Positions 12,561 to 28,258 of a stretch of 64,000 nt of DNA are shown piece after piece. The stretch is from positions 8,308,001 to 8,372,000 of the forward strand of contig NC_071332.1 in assembly GCF_010183535.1 (NCBI RefSeq), written 5' to 3'. A program made the translations under genes and the position numbers. Source of the stretch: Caenorhabditis remanei (lineage: Eukaryota > Nematoda > Chromadorea > Rhabditida > Rhabditidae). Below the pieces are notes generated by a model, which was not told the DNA's origin, did no database searches, and saw only the letters and a list, made by a program, of their open reading frames with translations. The first letter of the stretch is position 1. Each line of letters begins with the position of its first letter.

Positions 12561-13677
12561 ATGATGGTGAGTTCGTCCCTGTTAGGTCTTCTCGTTTGGA
12601 TGAAGACAACGCTTGTTTTCATTTGAATCTTTCTCATTTTCAGAAGGTCTTTGTCCTTGCCGCACTCTGTGCTGTCACTCTTGCATTCGTCCCAATCGAC
12701 CACAAATCCGCTCTCGAAACCCTCACCGGACAGGCTCTTGTTGACTACGTCAACTCTGCCCAATCCCTTTTCACCACCGAACATGTTGAGGTTTCTGAGG
12801 AGGTCATGAAGTCCCGTGTGATGGATGTCAAGTACGCTGCAGCTCACTCCGATGAAATCCGTGCCACCGAAGTCGACACTGTCCTCGATACCATCCCAGC
12901 TTCTTTCGATTCCCGTACCCACTGGTCTGAGTGCAAATCGATCAAGCTCATCCGTGATCAAGCCACCTGTGGATCCTGCTGGGCTTTCGGAGCTGCTGAG
13001 GTTATCTCTGACCGTACCTGCATTGAGACCAAGGGAGCTCAACAACCAATCATCTCCCCAGACGATCTCCTCTCCTGCTGTGGATCATCTTGCGGAAACG
13101 GATGTGAGGGAGGATACCCAATTCAAGCTCTCAGATGGTGGGACTCTAAGGGAGTTGTCACTGGAGGAGACTACCACGGAGCTGGATGCAAACCATACCC
13201 AATTGCTCCATGCACTTCCGGAAACTGCCCAGAATCCAAGACTCCATCTTGCTCATTGTCTTGCCAATCCGGATACACCACTGCCTACGCTAAGGACAAG
13301 CACTTCGGTAAGAAACTATTGCTTTCAGTATTCCAACCAATATTCACTTTTCAGGAACCTCCGCCTACGCTGTTGCCAGAAAGGTCGCTTCTATTCAAAC
13401 TGAAATCATGACCAACGGACCAGTCGAAGCTGCCTTCACCGTCTACGAAGACTTCTACAAGTACAAGAGCGGAGTCTACAAGCATACCGCCGGAAAGGCC
13501 CTCGGAGGACACGCCATCAAGATCATAGGATGGGGAACTGAGAGTGGATCTCCATACTGGCTCGTTGCCAACTCATGGGGAAATAGCTGGGGAGAGAGCG
13601 GTTTCTTCAGAATCTTCCGTGGAGACGATCAATGCGGAATTGAATCTGCCGTCGTCGCCGGAAAAGCCAAGGTTTAA
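12561..13677 (+). CDS. cpr-1: CPR-1, gut cathepsin B-like cysteine protease
   Basis: Exons 12561..12566, 12644..13307 and 13355..13677 encode a 330-aa preproenzyme; the C. elegans protein is 329 aa and nearly identical in sequence. The first exon carries only ATGATG, so the second methionine is an equally good start. Residues 1 to about 17 are a signal peptide. The propeptide contains [13 protein letters not shown] and the mature enzyme starts near IPASFDSR. The active-site cysteine is in [10 protein letters not shown] (about residue 114), the histidine in [10 protein letters not shown] and the asparagine in NSWGNSWG. Papain family C1A, acting in the gut lumen or lysosomes on dietary protein. 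The loop that should carry the cathepsin B occluding-loop HH pair reads [10 protein letters not shown], so dipeptidase activity is probably absent. Poly(A) signal AATAAA at 13724-13729. It faces mif-2 tail to tail. Confidence 0.97.
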
Positions 13678-13831
13678 ATTATCCTATTGTGTACACATTT
13701 CATGTAATTACAACAATTTGCAAAATAAAATTCATTTCAATGTATTAAAATGTTTGCTACAGTAAATTACAATCAGGCAAGACTAAATACATGCTAATGG
13801 GTGAGCGAAATAATAGGAGCAATGATCAGTT

Positions 13832-14672
13832 TTATAATTTGTTTGCTTCGGCGACAGTTGTACCGTTGAACCCTACAGTAACCGGCGCCAAATCATGGAA
13901 TGTGATAACAACCTGCAACAAGAAAAGATTAATGAGAGGAAGTTGGGAGGGAGAATTGTTTGATTAACTACAATATTTTGTGACTTTTCAGCACAAACTC
14001 TTTTGAGATGGAAAGAGCACTAACCTTATCTTTTGGAAGACCGAGTTCTTTGCCACAGAAATCGGTGATCGCAGCGGTATGGCGAATGTTGTCGTCAGCG
14101 GAGACTGCTCCGATTGACTTTATCTGAAAAGTAAAAAGCTTTGTTAGACACTTCCCTTCTTTTCTTGAGTCCTACGGTAGTGAAACGCTTTGAAAACGTA
14201 CCGAAATGACAGTAGCTGGATCATGAGTTGCTCCATGAACAAGACGAGCACCAGCGGCAACCTAGAAGAGAATGTTGTATTTGAAATAAGCTTAACATCA
14301 GTTTACCTCGACAGCGATTCGTTCTCTTGGTTTTCCCATCGAACGAGCCAAGAGATCAGTGAGACGAATCTGTAATCGTATGATTGATCCAACAGCCAAT
14401 AATTTATTTCGCTTTCAGAAAAAGGCATTTATTTATAATTGTCCCTTCTATTAATCGCAACCAATACTTTCAAGAGTTCACAATGTTTTTCAATTATTAC
14501 AAGTGGATCGATCAACATATTTTGAAATTTCCAGTTTGATTTCCTCCGAGTTTAAAGTTTATCAACAACTGACATCACTGTTTATTTTCTGAACTTTTAA
14601 TATAAACCAAACCTCAAAATCAGTTGGAACTTGCTCGTTTGGTAGATTTGTGGCAACTCTGACCATCGGCAT
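13832..14672 (-). CDS. mif-2: MIF-2, macrophage migration inhibitory factor homologue
   Basis: Five exons on the minus strand (14613..14672, 14307..14369, 14202..14261, 14025..14123, 13832..13912), all phase 0, encode 120 aa, the length of C. elegans MIF-2. The protein begins M-P-M-V-R-V. After removal of the initiator Met, Pro1 is the catalytic base of the tautomerase fold. The body contains [20 protein letters not shown] and the C-terminal [24 protein letters not shown] proteins form trimers with tautomerase activity; in worms the paralogues are linked to stress and dauer physiology. An acceptor (TTTCTAG) lies about 12 bases before the ATG, consistent with SL trans-splicing. snr-4 lies 392 bases upstream in the same orientation, rather far for a standard operon. 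Confidence 0.97.
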
Positions 14673-15064
14673 GTTTCGTTTCTAGAAATGAAAAGATTTT
14701 AGTACTCCGAAACTTAAATAAAACAGTATAACCTGCAAACGGAATGCGACAAACGTCGATATTCTGATAGTGTTAGACGCCCACATTGACAAAAACCGAA
14801 AAACCGGTTTTGAAGACGCTCTCACACAACGATGGAGTCAGGAAAAAAACGATTTTCCGCGAGGATACGGTTCTTTTCTGATGAAACTGCTTCGAATTTT
14901 AAAATGGAAAGTTTATCAATAAATAAAAGTTGAAAAATTGATGATCTTTGAAACAACGGGGAGCACTCATGCAAGAGAAATGTGCAACATGAGGAAAAAT
15001 GGTAAAGTATCGTAACAAATACGAGAAGACCGTGTCAGATTTGGAGATTTTTCGAGGAATGAAT

Positions 15065-15641
15065 TTAATCAGACTGTGCCAATGGATTCTTGACGACGAG
15101 GATAACGGAGTCTCCGCGGAGGAACATCTTTGAGATGAAGCGGTCCTTGGCCACAGACTTGGCCTTCTTCTTTCCTTTTCCGGTTTTTGGGACTTCTGTC
15201 CACATTTCCTTGACATTTTCGAGAACCATATTGCAGTGTCTGAAAATTATTGGTAGGTGAATGAAAAGAGGAGACAATGAGTCCAGTTTTTTCCAAAGTT
15301 TTCAGGGAAATAAGCTGTTTTGATATTAGCGAAAATATCCCGTCACAATTGTATGATTTAAGGTTAACCTTCATAAGAATAACTCTTATTTTTGTTAATA
15401 CTCACCTGTCAAATGCTTTAACTCTGCCGAGAAGCTTCTTATTGTTTCTGCAGTTGATGAGTACTTGATGGTTGTTCTTGACCGAATTGGTGAGAATGGA
15501 GAGTGGTCCAACGTTGAACTCCTCATCCTCCTTGGCGGCGAGCTCTTCGGCTGTCATTTCCGAGCGTGGTTTAACTTGACTGAAAATGTAACGATTTTCA
15601 TCAGAAGCACTAGCTTAAAGTATTCAAACTTACGATGTCAT
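15065..15641 (-). CDS. snr-4: SNR-4, spliceosomal Sm protein D2
   Basis: Three exons (15634..15641, 15406..15579, 15065..15239) encode 118 aa, the same size as C. elegans SNR-4. The Sm1 motif includes [20 protein letters not shown] and [17 protein letters not shown]. The lysine-rich insert [20 protein letters not shown] and Sm2 motif [11 protein letters not shown] follow, as usual for SmD2. The protein is part of the heptameric Sm ring on U1, U2, U4 and U5 snRNAs and is essential for splicing. The first coding exon holds only ATGACATC; an acceptor (TTTTCAG) about 30 bases upstream of the ATG suggests SL trans-splicing. Nothing unusual in the coding sequence. Confidence 0.97.
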
Positions 15642-15670
15642 TGCTGGTTCTGTTTGTGAACGGATGTAAT

Positions 15671-16433
15671 CTGAAAAATAATCGATTTTACGAAAAGATA
15701 GAAAATAGATAAAAAGCGAGTGGCAGGAAGAAACCAAAAAAAATTGTTTAAAGAATAGTCAAGTTGAGTATTTGGAATTGAATTTTCAAATGCGTTGAAT
15801 TTTTGACAGATACAACATTATGGAAGCGGTATTTTGAAATTAGTGCTAAGTAAATAATCTGCTAGTACATACTAATACCTTTTTAAACAAAAAAAATGAA
15901 GAAAAAAAATGAGAGATGGCGGATAAACAGTAGAAAAACGACAAAATGGGAAGAGAGTAAGAATTCCATTCGAAAAAGACCGCGCTGCACGCACGCTTCG
16001 CGGCCGACGGCATAGCGTCCACACAAAACACGGTGGAACGCGTAAGTCGCACAATGTCCGCTGCTACCCTGAATGACCACTGACTGTCGAGCTGTTCAAT
16101 TTAGCTTTGCGCTGGGGCGATAACGTGACCAATGAGGCTTTGCCGAGGTGCGTTTATTGCTGGTTGAAAACTTTTCCCAATTGCCCGCGATGACCCCTGA
16201 AACATGGGTGTTATACGCAATTTTTGAACGCCTCTAGGAGGCAGAAAAATGAAAGCTCATTGAAAAATCTGAAGAAGCTTTGAAAGTGTTGAAATTACTG
16301 AGAACAGCAACTCGAACGTTTTCCATAACTGAAAAATGAAAGGATTGCATACTTGAATAATGAATTATTGATGAAATTTTCTCTAATTGTTCGTCATACA
16401 TAATCGTGGAAGTGGTACATAGTTCATAAGTGT
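15671..16433. other. snr-4 upstream region
   Basis: About 760 bases between the presumed trans-splice acceptor of snr-4 and the left end of the palindromic repeat. A GC-rich patch near 15980-16060 (CGCGGCCGACGGCATAGCG) is a plausible core promoter for snr-4, but no specific factor site is evident. No gene seen. Confidence 0.4.
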
Positions 16434-18392
16434 TTAAGACGCATTCTCCGAGTCGATCGAGCATCGATCAACTGACCATAGGCACACGAAAAAAGTTGAC
16501 CATCTCCGATTTTCCTATAATTTTGATCAAAGATAGTATCAAGTGTCTTCAGCAAATTGAGGTACTGTTTGGCCGGGTCCGTCACCTAGGTACCTAGGAA
16601 AATCAAAAAATCGATATTTTTCGAAAATTTTTCCTGAAGTAGTTAGGTATGAAATCTCAACGGGAAAGTATTGTAGACACTATTTTAAGCATTTTTTGTG
16701 TTCAGAAGAAAATTCCAGCTCAACACCTTCATTGTGAAAATTTTCAAAATGTGTGGAATTTTAGGGTTTTATTCATGAAATCGTTTTTATCTCGGCAGTG
16801 ACCCGAGAAGACGAGGGTTTTTATTTGAAATTCGGAATCTACATAAAATTTGGTATTGGAAACATGCTGTCCCTACTCGTATCCCGAGGACCGAAGTACG
16901 GTTTTTGGGGGAAGAATGAGAAAAACTGGGATTTTAATTTTCGAGGTCCTCCGGTAAATCATTTTTGATGTTCCAAAATTACGGTTTTTTAAGTTTTTTT
17001 ATTCAATCATGTCATTTTTCTTCTGTCCTGACACAATTTTTGATTATACCACGAAAAAATATTCGAAAAAATTGAATTTTTTGAAATTTTGAAATTTTTT
17101 TCTGAAATGAATTATTTGAACTGAAATATGAAGGATACCATTATAAAAGTAGGAGGATATGATTGAAACATAATTTAGGTTTATGAAACAACTGATTTCC
17201 ATCATCGGGTCATCTGCAATTTACGTTTTCAAGATGAAATTCGGCGAAATGCTCAACTTGGGAAGTTGATGCAAAGGAACTTCATATTTGCAACGTTATT
17301 CGACTGAATACTGTGTTGAATCTGACAGGAAAAGTGAGAAAACGATAAAAATTTACTGGTATAGCAAGATTTTCAAAAAAAGGACTAAAAAGAACTTTTC
17401 TGACTTCCAAAAACAGGTCAAACCATTGAACATGTAAGAGTCTAATTTTGTCCTTTTTTTTTGAAAATCTTGCTATACCAGCAAATTTTTATCGTTTTCT
17501 CACTTTTCCTGTCAGATTCAACACAGTATTCAGTCGAATAACGTTGCAAGTATGAAGTTCCTTTGCATCAACTTCCCAAGTTGAGCATTTCGCCGAATTT
17601 CATCTTGAAAACGTAAATTGCAGATGACCCGATGATGGAAATCAGTTGTTTCATAAACCTAAATTATGTTTCAATCATATCCTCCTACTTTTATAATGGT
17701 ATCCTTCATATTTCAGTTCAAATAATTCATTTCAGAAAAAAATTTCAAAATTTCAAAAAATTCAATTTTTTCGAATATTTTTTCGTGGTATAATCAAAAA
17801 TTGTGTCGGGACAGAAGAAAAAAGACATGATTGAATAAAAAAACTTTAAAAACCGTAATTTTGGAACATCAAAAATGATTTACCGGAGGACCTCGAAAAT
17901 TAAAATCCCAGTTTTTCTCATTCTTCCCCCAAAAACCGTACTTCGGTCCTCGGGATACGAGTAGGGACAGCATGTTTCCAATACCAAATTTTATGTAGAT
18001 TCCGAATTTCAAATAAAAACCCTCGTCTTCTCGGGTCACTGCCGAGATAAAAACGATTTCATGAAAAAAACCCTAAAATTCCACACATTTTGAAAATTTT
18101 CACAATGAAGGTGTTGAGCTGGAATTTTCTTCTGAACACAAAAAATGCTTAAAATAGTGTCTACAATACTTTCCCGTTGAGATTTCATACCTAACTACTT
18201 CAGGAAAAATTTTCGAAAAATATCGATTTTTTGATTTTCCTAGGTACCTAGGTGACGAACCCGGCCAAAAAGTACCCCAATTTACTGAGAACACTTTATA
18301 CTATCATTGATCAAAATTATAGGCAAATCGGAGATGGTCAACTTTTTTCGTGTGCCTACGGGTGATCGAACGAGTCAGAGAGTGCGTCTTAA
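16434..18392. mobile_element. TTAA-flanked palindromic (foldback) non-autonomous element, about 1.96 kb
   Basis: Two near-perfect inverted arms, about 16434-17390 and 17446-18392, of some 950 bases each, surround a spacer of about 55 bases. The outermost bases are TTAAGACGCA on the left and TGCGTCTTAA on the right, so the unit is bounded by TTAA, the target site of piggyBac-like transposons. Matching inner landmarks include GGCACACGAAAAAAGTTGAC near both ends and CACCTAGGTACCTAGG at 16586-16601 mirrored near 18238-18253. No open frame for a transposase is present, so it must have been moved in trans. Palindromic TTAA-flanked families are known in C. elegans repeat libraries (PALTTAA type); membership is inferred. 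The arms differ by only a few substitutions, so the insertion is young or kept alike by gene conversion. Confidence 0.88.
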
Positions 18393-18618
18393 AGTTTCAA
18401 ATGAAGAAAACCCAATCACATTTATTCAATAAAATCGAACGAATACATCTGACAGTGAGGATTCTTGTATTGGAGCATCTCGCGACGATGGGATGTAATA
18501 AATAGGACAAAAATCGACGGGGCACCAGGGGAATCTGTACAAATACAATTAAAAAAGAGACGGGCGAAAATAAGTTAATCGGGGACCGGAAAGAAAAAGA
18601 ACTTCGGGAAAAATGAAA

Positions 18619-20174
<1,556 letters not shown>

Positions 20175-21008
20175 TTTCTAGAGAAAATCGAAATTAGGAT
20201 GTGAAGAATGAAAATTTGCAGCGAAAAGAAAGCTGAAAATGCAATGTGCTTTTAAAATTTTTGATGATTTTCCAATGTTTTCGGACGCGTCGCGTGTCTT
20301 TTTCGGAGGAGCGTGCTTGCGATTCCGGCGGGAAAGTACAAATTTTGAATTCAGAATTCTTTGCAAGTTTGAGTTTTCTGGGTTTTTTTGTTTTTTTACA
20401 AAAACCATTTTCCAATAAACTCAAAACAATGCTCCATAAAAATAATGACAGTGCGAAAAATTTATTTGTTTCAGAAATTTGAGTAAACAGGCAATTGTAG
20501 CTCGTTTTCCAGCAGGACCTGTAATTTATAGCACAAAATGCACGGTCTCCCACAGAGGCCTTCTCAAAGTACTGTTCGCAGTGCATTGAGAGGGCCTCTG
20601 TGGGAGGCCGTGAAAATGTTGTTCAGAAAATCGGATCTGATCTTTTTTGGATCCAAAAACTTAGGATTTCTGAAATTGGAATCTATTCCTTGAAAGTTCA
20701 TTAAAAAAAGCGAAATTTACGTAATTTCTGAAAATAGAGGAAATCTTTATCAAAATCAGATCTTTAAAATTTATTCATAGCCAACATCAATATGAGTTTG
20801 CCTGACACATAAAATAAAAACGGTTGACCTATAAAGCAAGACACCGGTAAACCCGTGGTCAAATGGGCAACGAATAGCCAACAAATGGAGGAAAAGGAAT
20901 TTTAAAAAATGGGAAGAGAAAAAAACAAAACCGCATGAGTTTCAAGTACCGTCTAACCATCTATCACAAAAGGAAACAATAAAAACAATTGCAAATAAAA
21001 ATGAAAAG
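20175..21008. other. rpt-1 upstream / mannosidase downstream region
   Basis: About 830 bases between rpt-1 and the mannosidase stop codon. It holds the rpt-1 promoter, the mannosidase 3' UTR and one compact inverted repeat (20541-20612, listed separately). No other gene seen. Confidence 0.45.
20541..20612. repeat. compact inverted repeat able to form a 27-bp hairpin
   Basis: The left arm, 20541-20567 (beginning CACGGTCTCCCACAGAGGCC), is the near-perfect reverse complement of 20586-20612, with an 18-base loop. Mismatches fall at only two or three positions. It could be a remnant of a small foldback repeat or a transcribed hairpin. No poly-T terminator follows. Confidence 0.75.
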
Positions 21009-23003
<1,995 letters not shown>

Positions 23004-26000
23004 TTCATGCGTCTGAAATTAATAGGATTATTGAGGGGAAAGTGGAGAGAAAAAAGAAGAGAAGAGAGTTTTTTCTGAAATATGCACCAAACTACATTTT
23101 GAAAATCAGTTTGGTGATCTGTTGGGCGTCTTCTGTTTGCAAGTAACTGGACTTTCAGAAAAAAACTTATATTCAAGCCAAAAAAATTCACGTCAACAAA
23201 ATACATTTTTCTATAGAATTGCCAAAAGTTCAAAAGTCAAATCCGCTTGTTTTGAAACACTCTCCACCAAAAAAGTGATTCGAACAGAATTCCAAAAAAA
23301 GTGAAAATCACATAAAATATGTCAAAAATTGCAAGTATGTATCTATCATAATATGACGATGATGGCTTATGTGATAGATGGGTTTTTGTTTGATTCTCCC
23401 TTGAGAATTGTATGAAAACGCAAAAGTCCATTTGTAGAAGTCAAATATCGAACTACTATGGGGAGGAGGAGTGTGACGTGGTTTTGATGATAAAATGATA
23501 AAATGAGAAGAAGGGAATTGATAAGAAAAGAGAGGGAAATTAGGTAGAAAAGGAATAAGAAAGAGAGAAATGAAGTGAATGAGTTTGCACTGTTAGACAG
23601 GTGTGTACTTGGAACACAGATCAAATTTCTCCTGTTCTTTCTTTCTATTTTTCTATTTCTCTGCTCAAGCGTAGATGGGAAGAAGGGATAAACCGTGGGA
23701 TTTAGAGGAAGCCCGTTGAGGTGGAAGAAGCCCGGAAACTGAACAGCTGGAAGAGGAAAAGGACATGAAAAGGGTCAGATGTTTCAATCAAAATGGAACT
23801 TTGTCTTCAGAAAAAGAAAAAGAGAATAAGAAAAAGAAACAAGACGAATTACGGAAGAAATTGGGGGAAATGGGAGGAGTAGGAGGGCAAGAAGGAGAAG
23901 AAAAAAAGAGAAAACGAATATATTCGAGAGAGAAATAGAGATGTCGAAAGATAGGATAGAAACCGAAATCGAATTGAAATCGAAGGAATTGGTCTCGAGA
24001 ATTGAGGGCAAACCTAAACTGAATTTCCAATCCACTCCCCTCTCCGGATTCATACTTTTTCTCGCTTTTTTCGTATTGGAATTTTTGGAAACACATTTTT
24101 TCTCACTTTATTGAATGGGAAAGTTTGACTTACTTGTGATTTTTGATGTAAGGAAAAATATGAGATACACGTAGGAAAAGAAAGGAAGGACTGGAATTTC
24201 CAGTGTGATGGAACATTCTTGATTCTGTTCCACGTAAGAGGTCACGTAGGAATTTTTTGAGAGGAATTCGAGAAAGAGGTAACCTGAAACCACACTCCAA
24301 ATGTCAAAGTAGTGGTTCAAAATGTCTTTTTTTTGAGTGTCTGCCGTAGTGTTAGGGGTTTTGAAGTTTATACAAACATCTAAAAATGTGAAACTCTTAT
24401 TAATTACAGCTAATTCGCAGTGCTGATTAAAAGGATACCATTTAAAAACAGAACAAAGCCCCTATATACAGTGGTTACTGGAGAAAAAACTATCACTGTA
24501 GAAAGGAAGTTCTTGAATTTTACAGTACTCATCAATAAAAGTGAGACAAACGAAATTTCTAGACACCAGGAGTGCTTGACAGATGACTGTATTCACATTT
24601 CATCTTGCCCCTCTCAAGAAATTCGAATTCAGTTAAAAAACGTAAACAAAATTCGGAATTTCAGACAGCGAAGAAAACAAATTCTAATTATAACCAGAGT
24701 CCCACAAAACAAGAAGAACACTGTTTCTCAAAAAGAAGTAATTTTGAGCGGAAATCTGAGAAAAACAAACAACAAATTTTGGACAGTGTGTTGATCTTGA
24801 AATTACAAACTCTCAGAAACAGCAGTCACTGTTTGTTTTCTAACTCAACAGAAAGGTTCTCAATGTAATAAGAATTGATCCCCAACCGTAGATTTCTCGA
24901 ATTGCCCTAAAAACTTTGTGGCCGTAAAACCAACTCAACCGGAACCGAAAAACAATAAAAAACAAACTAGGTATTTATGTATGTCGGCCCGCCGACCCGT
25001 ATACTGGCCCATCCTTTTCAATAATTACACGTTATTCATGATCTAGACAAGCGGTGGTCAGACAGAAAACGTTTATGCCGTCCTCTCCGCCCTTCCTCAT
25101 TATTATCTGGTTTTCCGGAAAAAGATCACGAGAGAATTAGTGTGTGGATATGATGACATACATATGTTGTATACACTGACAAGTACGTTCTAAAGTGATC
25201 AATCAAATAAGAGGTCAGATAAAAAAGAGAAGAGAGATACCGTCTTCAGATGTTTTTCTCAACAACATTCAGAAATTCCGAATTCTTTCAAAAAACCAAT
25301 CTCGTCAAGAAGTTGACACCAAATCTACAAATGGCCTCTTCCAAAAAAGGGCGTGGTATTTACATTAGACCTTCTTCCCTTCGTTTCTTTCCGCTTCTCT
25401 TTTCGATTTATAGTCGTGTCATAGAAATTTTATGGTAATGGGTTTGAGGTCGTAGTTGGACGGAGAGGGACTAATAATAAAACATCAAGAAGAATTGAGG
25501 AAATAAGATCTTGAGAAGAAGAGCAGGTGGATGAGAAGGGATGATGATGCTTCATTTGATTGGTGATGATGATGAGTTTTTGGGTTACGAAGAGGTCTCG
25601 GGAGCAAAATTTATACAGTTAGGATATTTTCTTATAGATATTTGTAGGCTGATTTCGATTATAAGTTGAAGAAAGTTGAAGAAAACTGTAATATCTAGAA
25701 TTTAAAACTCTCAGATTTTGGATTTATCTAGATTTAATTTGAATTTTTGAAACTCTATGCCAGGAAGTTCTAAACTTTTAAAGTCTTCTTGAGAGTTTCC
25801 AAAACAATTTTTTTTGCTATAATTCTAAAAATCTAGTTAAAAATTCGATCCATCACAGATTAATCTATTTGATAATAAGATAACCTTCAGCTTCTTCTAA
25901 GTCTTCTTTAAATCTAAATTAAAAGTTTAGTGAATTACAAATGAACTCTCTATATTAGTAAATCTAGTCGTCTGGAAAACTTTCTCCAGAAAAGGAAGAC

Positions 26001-28258
26001 CTAAAAATGTAGTAATCCGAGAATTGGGGAAATTGAAGAAAAGAAAGAGAACCTCAAGAGTTAGATGACTCGCAATTAACTCGATTTAATCAGTTTTCTT
26101 CGTCACCTTCTGTTTGTTCCAGACAAACAAAAAGAGAGTTAATCGACGAAGCTGGTCAAAAAAAGAAATCTAGAATTCGAGTTTTTTTGTATTCATTTTT
26201 TTCTATGAATAGGCAGAAAAGCAAAACTATTTGCTTGAAAAGAGAGTGGAACACACGAACACAATGAGAGCAATTCAAATATGGGATTCGTCAGAATTCG
26301 TTACTTTTCTTCTTTCTGCAGAATGCCACGTGTTCAAGTTTCTCTAAATAAAAGAGCACTAAAAAAGGAGAAATAGAGACAATGGAAGACAAAAAGTAAA
26401 CAATAGAAAGCATTGAGAGGACAGCAAAAAGCTCTCATAGTTAGAGTAAAGTCAAAAATGGCGATGCAATGTGGACAAGAGCATTGTGATGAGCCAACAA
26501 TGAAAAATAGGAGGAGTGGGCGGAGTCTTCATGGAGATCCGATTGAGCCATTTGTGCTAATGAGCGAAACATTTGTTGAGGAGAAGAAGGAAAAGCCGGG
26601 GTTTAACGAGGTCCGTCTAACCGAGTAAGAGGGGAAAAAGGACAAAAAATTTGCATAGAATGTTGGTTTATATAAGTTGTTAGGAAAAGAGGATTTGGAA
26701 AATAAGTCGAATTTCTGTTGAGGATTTGATGGGGGATTCAGGGTTTAAAATAGGATGAAGTAAGAGGGAATAAGAACGAATTCGTATGTTTAGTTATTTA
26801 TCTGGTGGCTCGACAATTGTATTCTTTGACTTCATAGAGAAGACTGAATCTGAATCTGGTTTACTCAGAAAAATAATGGGAAACCTATCAAAAGATTGTA
26901 GTTATAATGGGATTGAGAAAAGAATAAAAACAAAAATTAATTCTCTAAAAAGTACATTTTCAATCTAAAAATCAAGCTTCAGTGTGCCCTCGTAACGAGA
27001 GAAATAGAGAAGAGAGTCTGGGGGAAAAGTTTAATCAAAAGAACCTTTCCGTCCCGTTTATCAACACATTTCATCTTCTTTTTCCTTCTTCCCATTAACC
27101 TTTTTTTCTTCTTTCCCTCTCTATTTTATTGTAAAAACGAAAGAAAAACACTTGATGATGGAATAGAATGTTAAAATTGGAATAAAGAACTAAAAACGGA
27201 GAAGAAAGAGAGACAAATCGGGGAAGAGACGCAGAGTTCTGTGGCGTGGCAACCAAAACTAAAAAGTGATTCATAACGAAACACACACTGCATGTGGTTG
27301 AAAGTTCATAGGCAACGTTGTATGTGCTCTGTTGAACTTTTGATATAGATGCAAAAATTTAGGAGAAAATGAGAAAAGATTCGAAATTGAAATGTTGTTG
27401 GGAAGTAGAAAGTCATCGTAGTGTTTGGACGACGTTCCTTGTAAAAATTCCTTTTTTTCAAGTTTTCAAACTGAAAAGATTCAAATTTCTGAGCAAAACA
27501 AAGAGACACATTATCTGATTTTCACTCTCAAAGAACACTTTCCATTCAATTTACTCTCCATATTCTACAGTACCACTTCACATAACAATACATCCAGTAG
27601 TCTCTTTGATGTTTCCCGTCTTTTCAAACCAAAAAAAGAAAGAGAATTCGAAATCTGCTGGTCCTCTGGAAAAATGTCGTCAGAATGAAAAATCAGTTTC
27701 CAAATCAAATTTCGGAGGATTCTGCGCCGAAAAGATGTCTTCTTTGACTTCAACTTGGAACGGAAATGCTCGAGGGCGCCGGAAGTTGTCCCTTTTCTCA
27801 GTTTACAATGAATATTTGAAGAAGCTGAAGATGAAAAACGAAGAAGAAACTCCACTGCCACGTCGTCAAAGATGGGTAGGAGAGAGAGGGAAAGATGAGA
27901 AGAGAAAAGTTATGAGTCCAAACCATAACAATAAACGGAAAGGATGGCGAGAGGTTTCACCACACTCCTTCCAAAATGACACAAATCCGTGTACAAACAA
28001 ACACGAGAATGTGTCCGCGAGCAGTGCGACTGTGCGCGCGGAACACCCTACATACACGGTATCATCAAAAGTGCCGAACAATCAAATTTCTCAAACAAAT
28101 TCATTGGAATTCGCCTCAGATATAAATAAACACATACTTATAAATAAACAAAATAGGGTTTCGAGATTGTATCAAATGAAAAAAGAAACGGGATGATGAA
28201 GTAAAAATAAAAACAAATAACGGTTGTGAGATGCTTGAAGACGAATTCTCCGGTGTTC
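23004..28258. other. 5.2 kb intergenic region without a recognisable gene
   Basis: The region lies between the mannosidase 5' end and the cyl-1 3' end (both minus). The part next to the mannosidase (23010-24100) is purine-rich on the plus strand and gives long but meaningless pyrimidine-type frames on the minus strand. Open frames at 24420..24794 and 27606..28196 (plus) show no family signature, no conserved motif and biased low-complexity composition. I see no tRNA-like fold. Probably promoter DNA plus the cyl-1 3' UTR. Confidence 0.45.

Noticed and set aside
13832..15641. snr-4 and mif-2 as an operon
   Set aside because: Same strand and possible trans-splice acceptors, but the gap of 392 bases is larger than the usual 100-150 and no SL2-type spacer signal was seen. 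Left open, not claimed.
18100..18294. Open frame inside the palindromic element as a transposase remnant
   Set aside because: Only 64 codons, no DDE or other transposase motif; it is a by-product of the inverted arms.
27606..28196. 196-codon plus-strand open frame downstream of cyl-1
   Set aside because: Long but Lys/Ser/Asn-rich, without any motif. It lies antisense to ordinary AT-rich intergenic DNA and has no plausible promoter or partner exon.
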